From positions 1 to 7,700 of the forward strand of contig JAIRNL010000046.1 in the NCBI GenBank assembly GCA_031258035.1: a stretch of 7,700 nt of DNA. Reading direction: 5' to 3'. The notes below the pieces were generated by a model. The model was not told where the DNA came from, ran no database searches, and saw only the letters and a list, made by a program, of their open reading frames with translations. A program made the translations under genes and the position numbers. Below are positions 1 through 5,368 of this stretch, one piece after another; the first letter of the stretch is position 1; each line of letters begins with the position of its first letter. The stretch is from Azoarcus sp. Lineage in GTDB: Bacteria; Pseudomonadota; Gammaproteobacteria; Burkholderiales; Rhodocyclaceae.

Positions 1-860
1 GAGAGGGCGTCGGAATAGAGGGTGCCGCCCATCGTCGCGCCGCTCTCGTCGCGGATGCGTTCGATCAGGCGGGGATCGTTGATGTTTTCGAGGAATACCG
101 GCGCTTTTTCGCGCCGAAGCTGGGTGATGAGGCGGGCAAGGCCGCGCGCGCCCGGTCTGGCATCCCCGGCGACGCCCGCCGGGGCGAGGAAGCGCAGGCC
201 GTAGGCGCGGGCGAAATAGGCGAAGGCGTCGTGCGAGCTGACGACTTGCCGATGCGCCGGCGGCAGGCGGGCGATGGCGGCGCGGATGTCGGCGTCGAGC
301 CGGGCGAGCGCGTCCCGGTAGCGCGCGGCGTTGGCGCGGTAGATGTCCGCGCCGCCGGGGTCGGCGGCGGCGAGCGCGGCGGCGATGTTGTCGACGTAGA
401 TCAGGGCATTGGCCACATCTTGCCAGGCATGGGGGTCGATGCGCTCGGCGGCGGCCCCGTGCTCGTGGCGCTCGTCCGGGGCGTCCATGGACAGGGGGCG
501 TATGCCGACGCTGGCGACGGCGAACGCGCCTTTGTATCCCGCCGAACGCGCCAGCCGGGGCAGCCAGTCGTCGTAGCCGAGGCCGTTGACCACGATCAGT
601 CGCGCCCGTCCGGCGCGCCGGGCATCGGACGGGCGCGGTTCGTAGACGTGGGCATCCTGATCCGGGCCGACGAGGGCGTGTACCGTCACCCGTTCGCCGC
701 CGACTTCGCGCGCCAGGTCGCCGAGGATGCTGAAACTGGCGACGACTTCGATTTCGGCGCGGGCGGCGGCGGATGCGAAAAAGAACCCGAGCGATACGAA
801 AATCGCCTGTAGCAGGCGTGGGGGGGAGAGGGGGGGCAGGCGGAAATTCATTATCTTCAT
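1..860 (-). CDS. aztC: Zinc/manganese-type ABC transporter periplasmic solute-binding protein (AztC/ZnuA-like), C-terminus cut by window edge
   Basis: Captures a divalent metal, most likely Zn2+, in the periplasm and delivers it to the adjacent permease. Reading the minus strand gives 286 codons without a stop; roughly the last 25 residues lie outside the window. A Sec signal peptide is visible, with a hydrophobic stretch at about residues 18-33 and probable cleavage after ARA (33-35). No lipobox Cys is seen, so the protein is probably soluble. Likely metal ligands of the PF01297 fold are His71 (in DAHVYEP), His144 (DPHAW), His210 (SSHDAFAYF) and Asp284 (LYSDAL). His rather than Glu at the third position favours zinc over manganese. 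The loop before DPHAW has only a short RHEHG, not the long His-rich loop of ZnuA. The segment GLRFLAP...FLENINDPRLIE resembles AztC proteins. The ATG at 860 overlaps the permease stop (ATGA) but has no clear Shine-Dalgarno; an ATG at 851 is the alternative. Two C7 runs lie in codons 9-14. The family call is firm; AztC rather than another cluster A-I protein is inference. Confidence 0.9.
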   Translation of the reverse strand, partial: MKIMNFRLPPLSPPRLLQAIFVSLGFFFASAAARAEIEVVASFSILGDLAREVGGERVTVHALVGPDQDAHVYEPRPSDARRAGRARLIVVNGLGYDDWLPRLARSAGYKGAFAVASVGIRPLSMDAPDERHEHGAAAERIDPHAWQDVANALIYVDNIAAALAAADPGGADIYRANAARYRDALARLDADIRAAIARLPPAHRQVVSSHDAFAYFARAYGLRFLAPAGVAGDARPGARGLARLITQLRREKAPVFLENINDPRLIERIRDESGATMGGTLYSDAL

Positions 861-1729
861 GACGACAGATGTCGATGTACGGGCAGGCGCGGCGCGAGTA
901 TTCCTCCCGGCGCGGCAGCCAGGGAGATGAAGTAGATCAGCCCGCAGACCATGATGATCGCCGGCCCCGCCGGGACGTCGACGTGGAAGGACAGCAGCAG
1001 TCCCGCCACGCCGCCGAGAAGAGCCAGCCCCGACGAAAGCGCCAGCATGGCCGGCAGCCCGCGCGTCCAGAGGCGCGCCGACGCCGCGGGCAGGATCATG
1101 ATGCCGACGGCCATCAGCGTGCCGAGCGCGTGGAAACCGCTTACCAGGTTGAGTACGACCAGCAGCAGGAAACCGTAATGCGCGACCGGCGACAGGCGGC
1201 TGACCGCGCGCAGGAAGGCGGGGTCGAAGCACTCCAGCGCCAGGGGCCGGAACAGGAGCGCGAGGCCGAACAGCGAGAGGCTGGCGATGGCGGCGATCAG
1301 GCGCAGCGAGGCGTCGTCGAGCGCGAGCACCGAGCCGAACAGCACGCGCAGCAGGTCGAGATTGCGGCCGGAGAGCGATACGATCATGACCCCGGCGGCG
1401 AGCGAGAGCAGGTAGAAGGCGGCAAGGCTTGCATCTTCCTGGAGGTTGGAGGTGCGCGCCACCAGTCCGGCGGCAAAGACGACAGCCAGTCCGGCGGCGA
1501 TGCCGCCGGCCGTCATCGCGCCCAGCGACAAGCCGCAGGCGAGGTAGCCGAGCGCCGCGCCGGGAAGGATCGCGTGGCTCATGGCGTCACCCATCAGGCT
1601 CATCCGGCGCAGCAGCAGGAATCCGCCCACGGGTGTTGCGCCCAGCGCCAGCGCCAGCGTGCCAGCCAGCGCCCGGCGCATGAAGCCGAAATCGGCGAAC
1701 GGCGAGACGATGAATTCGTACAGGCTCAC
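857..1729 (-). CDS. aztB: Metal ABC transporter permease, ABC-3 family (AztB/ZnuB-like)
   Basis: Inner-membrane channel of the metal importer; it works as a homodimer with the ATPase encoded upstream and receives metal from the binding protein encoded downstream. The 290-aa product is very hydrophobic with about eight or nine predicted spans, normal for the family. The hallmark early motif SLMGDAMSHAILPGAALG is present at about residues 46-63. The central EDASLAAFYLLSLAAG and late GTLMAVGIMILPAA segments are also typical. The start is taken as the GTG at 1729: it overlaps the ATPase stop as GTGA and has a GGAG ribosome site five bases upstream (1735-1738). The frame stays open further upstream, but that extension is arginine-rich and lies antisense-free inside the ATPase gene, so it is not part of the protein. 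The 3' end overlaps the binding-protein start by 4 bp. Zinc specificity comes from neighbours and resemblance, not from a residue in this protein. Confidence 0.93.
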   Translation of the reverse strand: MSLYEFIVSPFADFGFMRRALAGTLALALGATPVGGFLLLRRMSLMGDAMSHAILPGAALGYLACGLSLGAMTAGGIAAGLAVVFAAGLVARTSNLQEDASLAAFYLLSLAAGVMIVSLSGRNLDLLRVLFGSVLALDDASLRLIAAIASLSLFGLALLFRPLALECFDPAFLRAVSRLSPVAHYGFLLLVVLNLVSGFHALGTLMAVGIMILPAASARLWTRGLPAMLALSSGLALLGGVAGLLLSFHVDVPAGPAIIMVCGLIYFISLAAAPGGILAPRLPVHRHLSS

Positions 1730-2481
1730 GCGGTCTCCGGCAGCGGGCATTCGCTGGCGCGTTCGTCGAAGGCTTCGGACAGGCGTCGGGCGCGGGCGAG
1801 GAGATCTTCGGTCATCACCCCGGCGGTGGGGCCGAAGGCCACCAGTTCGCGCGCGAGCAGCAGGCAGGTGGGGAAATGGCGGCGCACTTGTTCGAAATCG
1901 TGCATCACGGTGAGGATGGTGCGCCCTTGCGCGTGCCAGTGCAGGATCAGATGCACGAGGTCTTCGACCGTGCGCGCGTCGATGGCGGCGAAAGGTTCGT
2001 CGAGCAGGATGAGGGGTTCGTCCTGGAGGATCAGCCGCGCGAAACGCGCCCGCTGCAATTGCCCGCCCGAGAGCGAACCGATGGGCCGCGCCGCGAACCC
2101 AGCCAGGCCCACCGCGTCGAGCGCCCCGGAGACGCGCCGCCGCCGCGCGCGGTCGAGTCCCCGGAAAGCGCCGGTTTCGCGCCACAGCCCCATCGCCGCC
2201 ATGTCGAAGACCGACACCGGGAAATTGCTGTCCAGCGCGTTGCGTTGCGGCATGTAGGCGAGGCGCGTCCGGCCATGGTCTTGCAGGTGAATATGGCCGT
2301 CGAGCGGACGCAGTTCTCCGGCGATGCCTTTCAGCAGGGTGGATTTTCCCGCGCCGTTGGGGCCGACCACGGCGACCAGCGCCCCGGTGGGAATGTCTGC
2401 TTCCAGGTGGTGCACGGCGGGATGGCGCTCGTAACCGAGGGTCAGGTTCTCGAAGCGGATTGCGGGGGTATCGGAGGACAT
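1726..2481 (-). CDS. aztA: Metal ABC transporter ATP-binding protein (AztA/ZnuC-like)
   Basis: Cytoplasmic ATPase that powers the metal importer. The 251-aa product has one complete nucleotide-binding domain: Walker A GPNGAGKST at 40-48, Q-loop at Gln79 (YMPQR), signature LSGGQ at 137-141, Walker B LILLDEP at 157-163 and switch His194 (MHDF). The YMPQR.....FPVSVFDMAAMG stretch after the Q-loop is characteristic of manganese/zinc/iron importers (MntB/ZnuC group). The length is normal for the family. The ATG at 2481 is chosen because the domain begins six residues later (IRFENLTLGY) and no start codon lies close upstream in frame. The Shine-Dalgarno is weak, and the gene begins only 10 bases after the preceding small gene, so translation may be coupled. 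The stop overlaps the permease GTG. All ATPase motifs are intact, so it should be active. The metal is inferred from the operon. Confidence 0.93.
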   Translation of the reverse strand: MSSDTPAIRFENLTLGYERHPAVHHLEADIPTGALVAVVGPNGAGKSTLLKGIAGELRPLDGHIHLQDHGRTRLAYMPQRNALDSNFPVSVFDMAAMGLWRETGAFRGLDRARRRRVSGALDAVGLAGFAARPIGSLSGGQLQRARFARLILQDEPLILLDEPFAAIDARTVEDLVHLILHWHAQGRTILTVMHDFEQVRRHFPTCLLLARELVAFGPTAGVMTEDLLARARRLSEAFDERASECPLPETA

Positions 2482-2491
2482 GAGAGCGGCT

Positions 2492-2677
2492 TCAGGCGAG
2501 CGCCCAGGCGGTGACGAGCCACAGCAGGGCGCTCGCCGCCACGGCGATGGACAGGCGCAGGCCGATGCCGCTGCAAAGCAGGCTGGGCGGCGGAGCCGGA
2601 TCGGCGGCTTCGCCGGCAATGGCGTCGGGGGGCGGCGTTTGCTGCGGGTCCTGGCCGCCATGGCGCGCGTCACGCAT
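2492..2677 (-). CDS. Small proline-rich single-span membrane protein, unknown function (61 aa)
   Basis: I do not recognise this gene. The 61-aa product has a hydrophilic N-terminal half rich in Pro, Ala and Asp (about residues 1-35) and then one hydrophobic helix, about residues 40-60, ending at the C-terminus (LRLSIAVAASALLWLVTAWALA region). That predicts a tail-anchored or small inner-membrane protein with a cytoplasmic N-terminus. The ATG at 2677 overlaps the PilZ stop as ATGCGTGA (8 bp), and the stop is 10 bp before the ATPase start. This spacing suggests a translated member of the operon. Third-codon positions are strongly G/C, as in its neighbours. An upstream in-frame ATG at 2725 would extend it to 77 aa but would lie inside the PilZ gene. 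Possible roles are an accessory subunit of the importer or a partner of the PilZ protein; neither is shown by sequence. Confidence 0.6.
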   Translation of the reverse strand: MRDARHGGQDPQQTPPPDAIAGEAADPAPPPSLLCSGIGLRLSIAVAASALLWLVTAWALA

Positions 2678-3035
2678 GTGAGGCGAGCAGCACCGAGAAT
2701 TCGCGCTCCAGGAGGGAGGCATCACCGAGATTGAGGGAAAGCAGCCGGCGCAGATGGCTGATGCTGTCGAGGTCGGTCATTTCGCAAACGATGCCGACCT
2801 GCTTGCCGTAGCGGTGCGCGATATGCCCCTCCATGCGCACGCAGGTTTCGCCGTCGAGACGCAATTCGAGCAGGCAGGGCGTATCGGTGGCAATATCGGG
2901 TAAATCGACGGCGATCAGGGCGCCACGCAAGGACAGATCGAGTACTTCGCATGGCCATTGGCCGTTGTTGGCCTGAAACGCGGCGGTGCCACGGAAGCGG
3001 ATGCGCGAATAGCGTCTGCGTTGAACGGTGTTCAT
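2670..3035 (-). CDS. PilZ-domain cyclic-di-GMP-binding protein (PA4608/MapZ-like)
   Basis: Small soluble cyclic-di-GMP receptor of 121 aa with a single PilZ domain. Both ligand motifs are intact: RxxxR at Arg7-Arg11 (within QRRRYSRIR) and DxSxxG at Asp33-Gly38 (DLSLRG). The C-terminal segment DSISHLRRLLSLNLGD.. followed by LLERE closely resembles what I recall of Pseudomonas aeruginosa PA4608 (MapZ). MapZ binds c-di-GMP and then the chemotaxis methyltransferase CheR1, altering flagellar switching. That makes motility or surface-attachment signalling the best guess, rather than metal transport. The ATG at 3035 has GAGGGA just upstream (3040-3045 on the plus strand). It is the first gene of the minus-strand operon and overlaps the small membrane protein by 8 bp. 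It is transcribed divergently from the Lap-like secretion genes, a sensible place for a c-di-GMP effector. The domain is certain; MapZ-equivalent function is inference. Confidence 0.93.
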   Translation of the reverse strand: MNTVQRRRYSRIRFRGTAAFQANNGQWPCEVLDLSLRGALIAVDLPDIATDTPCLLELRLDGETCVRMEGHIAHRYGKQVGIVCEMTDLDSISHLRRLLSLNLGDASLLEREFSVLLASHA

Positions 3036-3050
3036 GGCGTCCCTCGGCGG

Positions 3051-3063
3051 TGATTTGTAATCA
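3051..3063. repeat. Short palindrome TGATTtgtAATCA upstream of the PilZ gene
   Basis: Two perfect 5-bp arms are separated by 3 bp, 16-28 bp upstream of the PilZ start codon and within the most AT-rich part of the gap. It could be an operator, or could fold in the PilZ leader RNA. A 5-bp dyad of this kind also arises by chance, so support is weak. Confidence 0.25.
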
Positions 3064-3140
3064 TGTTAATCCCGGAATGATTCTGAGCCGTGTCGCCGTT
3101 GCCCGCAAGCGCGTCTGCGGCATCCGTGCGCCGTACTCCT

Positions 3141-3163
3141 TTACCGGGGCGGTGTCCCGGTAA
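3141..3163. promoter_or_regulatory. Perfect inverted repeat, candidate operator of the secretion operon
   Basis: TTACCGGG at 3141-3148 and its exact reverse complement CCCGGTAA at 3156-3163 flank a 7-bp spacer. The arms are centred 15 bp apart. The dyad ends two bases before the TATAAT box, so it covers the -35 position, where no good TTGACA match exists. This is the expected place for an activator that substitutes for a -35 element, or for a repressor that blocks polymerase. No gene ends upstream on the plus strand, and no T-run follows, so it is unlikely to be a terminator. The binding protein is unknown; the LuxR-type protein encoded in the same operon is one candidate. Confidence 0.6.
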
Positions 3164-3165
3164 TC

Positions 3166-3171
3166 TATAAT
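3166..3171 (+). promoter_or_regulatory. Consensus -10 box (TATAAT) for the secretion operon
   Basis: A perfect sigma-70 -10 hexamer 28 bp before the GTG start of the ABC exporter. A transcript would begin near 3178, leaving a leader of only about 20 bases. There is no TG extension. The best -35-like hexamers (TTTACC at 3140 or TTACCG at 3141) are poor and badly spaced, which suggests the promoter depends on a factor bound at the adjacent inverted repeat. Confidence 0.6.
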
Positions 3172-3199
3172 CCACAGAATTGGATTTACGGGATATTCA

Positions 3200-5368
3200 G
3201 TGGACGAAGCAGTCAGGCAAGCAGTTCCGCAACAACCATACTCTGATCATCCGCCTGTCGATGCGCTGCTCAACAGCCTGCTGATGCTGGTGCGCGCCTT
3301 TGGCGGCAATCAGACGCGCGATGCGATTATCGCCGGTCTGCCGCTCAAGGACGGACGACTGACTCCGGCGCTTTTCGAGCGCGCCGCGCGCCGCGCCGGG
3401 ATGCGCAGCAATATCGTCGCCACCACGCTCGATGGTCTCAACCAGGCATTGCTGCCGGTCGTGCTGTTGCTCAACAACGGCAACGCCTGCGTGGTCACGC
3501 AGATGAGCACGCGCCGCAACCGCTGGAAAGTGATCTTTCCCGAACTGAGCGAGGCCGCGGTGATGCTGCGGCGCGAAGACCTGGAAAAACACTATGGCGG
3601 GCACGCGATCTACGTGCGCCCGGCGTTCCAGTTCGACGCGCGCGCGCCGCAAAGCGCGCGGGTGCGGAGCGGGCACTGGTTCTGGAGCGTCATTTCCGCC
3701 AACCGGCGCATCTACAACGACGTGTTGCTGTCCGCGCTGATCATCAACCTGTTCGCGGTGGCGATGCCGCTGTTCGTGATGAACGTCTACGACCGCGTGG
3801 TGCCGAACAGCGCCGTCGATACGTTGTGGGTGCTGACCATCGGCGTGTTCATCGTGCTGTTTTTCGATCTGGTGCTGCGGACGATGCGGGGGTATTTCGT
3901 CGACCTGGCCAGCAGCCGCGTGGACGTGGAGCTTTCGGCGCACATCATGGAGCGCGTGCTGGGTATGCGCATGGAGTCCCGCCCGGCGTCGGCGGGATCG
4001 CTTGCGGCGAGCATGAAGGCGTTCGAGAGCGTGCGCGACTTCATCGGTTCGGCGACCGTGACCGCTTTCATCGACCTGCCGTTCGCGCTGCTTTTCCTGA
4101 TAATCATCGGCTGGATCTCGTGGCCGCTGATATTGCCTTTCGTCGTCGGCATCGTCCTGCTGGTGGGCTACTCCGTGGTCGTGCAGGGCAAGATGCACGA
4201 CCTCTCGCAGACCTCTTACCGCGCCGGCGCGCAGCGCAACGCGACCCTGGTCGAAGGACTGGTCGGGGTGGAAACCCTGAAAGCGATGGGGGCGGAAGCC
4301 GCCATCCAGCGCAAATGGGAATGGAACACCGCCTTGCTGGCGCGGGTCAGCACGCAATTGCGCCTGCTTTCGGCCACGTCCGTCAATGGCGCCAACTGGG
4401 CCATCCAACTCGTGAGCCTCGTGGTGATGCTCATCGGCGTATACCTGATAAACGAAGGCGAACTCAGCTCCGGCGGGCTGGTGGCCTGTTACATGCTGTC
4501 GGCGCGGGCCATGGCGCCGGTCGGGCGCATTGCCGGCCTGCTCGTGCAATATCATGCCGCCGCCACGTCGCTGGAATCGGTCGATGGCCTGATGCACCGT
4601 GAGTGCGAGCGTCCGGAAGGCGCCAACTTCATCAGCCGCCGCAGCCTGCGCGGCGAGATCGAATTCCGCGATGTCGTCTTCAATTATCCGGGCCAGGAAG
4701 CTTCCTGCCTGAACGGTTTGTCGTTCCGGATCAAGGCGGGCGAGCACGTTGCCATCATCGGTCGTGTCGGCTCCGGAAAGACCACCATCGAAAAGCTCAT
4801 CCTCGGCCTCTACCGCCCGTCGTCCGGCGCGGTGTTGATCGACGGCATCGACGCCCGCCAGCTCGATCCGGCCGAACTGCGCCGCCACATCGGCTACGTG
4901 CCGCAGGAATCAATGCTTTTTTTCGGCACCTTGCGCGAGAACATCGCGCTTGCCCGTCCGCATGCCGACGATGGCGACGTGCTGCGCGCCGCCGCCCTCG
5001 CCGGCCTGACCGAATTCGTCGATGCCCATCCGCAAGGCTTCGACATGGTGGTGAGCGAGCGCGGCGATTCCCTCTCTGGCGGGCAGCGCCAGGGCGTGGC
5101 CATCGCCCGCGCCGTCATCCACGATCCCCCCATCCTGTTGCTGGATGAACCCACGGCGTCGATGGACCACACCAGCGAAGAAGAAATCAAGCGTAACCTT
5201 GGTGAATTCAGTCAAGGCAAAACCATGCTCATCATCACGCACCGCACGCCGCTGCTGGCTTTGGCCAGCCGCATCATCGTCGTCGACAGTGGCCGCGTCG
5301 TTGCCGATGGCCCCAAGGCGCAGGTCGTCGAAGCCCTGCGCCAGGGCAAGGTGGGGAGGGGTCGGTAA
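3200..5368 (+). CDS. lapB: Type I secretion ABC exporter, permease/ATPase (LapB/LssB family) with C39-like domain
   Basis: Inner-membrane engine of a type I secretion system; with the HlyD partner and a TolC-like channel it moves a protein from cytoplasm to outside in one step. The 722-aa product has three parts. Residues about 19-150 form a C39-peptidase-like domain that lacks the catalytic Cys (DALLNSLLMLVRAFG) and the His (NGNACVV), so it should dock cargo rather than cut it. Residues about 170-445 form the membrane domain, with hydrophobic segments near 174-200, 210-228, 290-328, 401-417 and 425-440. From about 484 lies the ATPase: Walker A GRVGSGKTT at 521-529, LSGGQ at 625-629, Walker B ILLLDEP at 645-651 and switch His681. 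The start is GTG; an in-frame stop at 3161-3163 and the lack of another canonical start between them fix it. The Shine-Dalgarno is weak. The TAA overlaps the next ATG by one base. The cargo is not in the window; LapB homologues usually export giant RTX adhesins. The symbol is by family resemblance. Confidence 0.93.
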   Translation: MDEAVRQAVPQQPYSDHPPVDALLNSLLMLVRAFGGNQTRDAIIAGLPLKDGRLTPALFERAARRAGMRSNIVATTLDGLNQALLPVVLLLNNGNACVVTQMSTRRNRWKVIFPELSEAAVMLRREDLEKHYGGHAIYVRPAFQFDARAPQSARVRSGHWFWSVISANRRIYNDVLLSALIINLFAVAMPLFVMNVYDRVVPNSAVDTLWVLTIGVFIVLFFDLVLRTMRGYFVDLASSRVDVELSAHIMERVLGMRMESRPASAGSLAASMKAFESVRDFIGSATVTAFIDLPFALLFLIIIGWISWPLILPFVVGIVLLVGYSVVVQGKMHDLSQTSYRAGAQRNATLVEGLVGVETLKAMGAEAAIQRKWEWNTALLARVSTQLRLLSATSVNGANWAIQLVSLVVMLIGVYLINEGELSSGGLVACYMLSARAMAPVGRIAGLLVQYHAAATSLESVDGLMHRECERPEGANFISRRSLRGEIEFRDVVFNYPGQEASCLNGLSFRIKAGEHVAIIGRVGSGKTTIEKLILGLYRPSSGAVLIDGIDARQLDPAELRRHIGYVPQESMLFFGTLRENIALARPHADDGDVLRAAALAGLTEFVDAHPQGFDMVVSERGDSLSGGQRQGVAIARAVIHDPPILLLDEPTASMDHTSEEEIKRNLGEFSQGKTMLIITHRTPLLALASRIIVVDSGRVVADGPKAQVVEALRQGKVGRGR
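5355..5359 (+). promoter_or_regulatory. Ribosome binding site (GGAGG) deciding the HlyD-family start
   Basis: A perfect GGAGG inside the last codons of the exporter gene, 8 bases before the ATG at 5368. It supports that ATG over later in-frame ATGs at 5461 and 5524, and hence the long N-terminal extension of the adaptor. Confidence 0.75.

Larger units (their letters stand above)
3036..3199. promoter_or_regulatory. Divergent intergenic regulatory region between the PilZ/metal operon and the secretion operon
   Basis: This 164-bp gap is the only real non-coding stretch in the window. It must hold the start signals of both operons unless transcription enters from elsewhere. On the plus side it contains a TATAAT box and a perfect inverted repeat. 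On the minus side a GAGGGA ribosome site precedes the PilZ start, and AT-rich sequence at about 3051-3070 could hold a weak -10. A small palindrome, TGATT-TGT-AATCA, lies at 3051-3063. No convincing Zur-type operator was seen. Confidence 0.7.

Noticed and set aside
231..812. Plus-strand open frame of 193 codons at the left end
   Set aside because: It is antisense to the solute-binding protein, whose signal peptide and metal ligands are clear on the minus strand.
1730..2185. Upstream extension of the permease frame to an ATG at 2185
   Set aside because: The extra 152 residues are Arg/Pro/Ala-rich nonsense within the ATPase gene. The GTG at 1729 has a ribosome site and the usual 4-bp overlap.
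869..2257. Plus-strand open frame of 462 codons across the permease and ATPase genes
   Set aside because: Its composition is rich in Arg, Gln and Glu with no recognisable fold, and it lies antisense to two clearly real ABC genes.
3056..3085. Possible Zur operator in the AT-rich part of the divergent gap
   Set aside because: Only a fragment (ATGTTAA) resembles known Zur boxes and the required dyad symmetry is missing.
3141..3163. Reading the inverted repeat as a transcription terminator
   Set aside because: No plus-strand gene ends upstream and no T-run follows. On the minus strand it lies upstream of the first gene of that operon.
3197..4888. Long open frame (563 codons) on the minus strand opposite the exporter gene
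   Set aside because: Its product is packed with His, Gln, Asp and Arg and shows no domain, which is typical of the antisense frame of a GC-rich gene. The plus-strand frame holds all ABC motifs.
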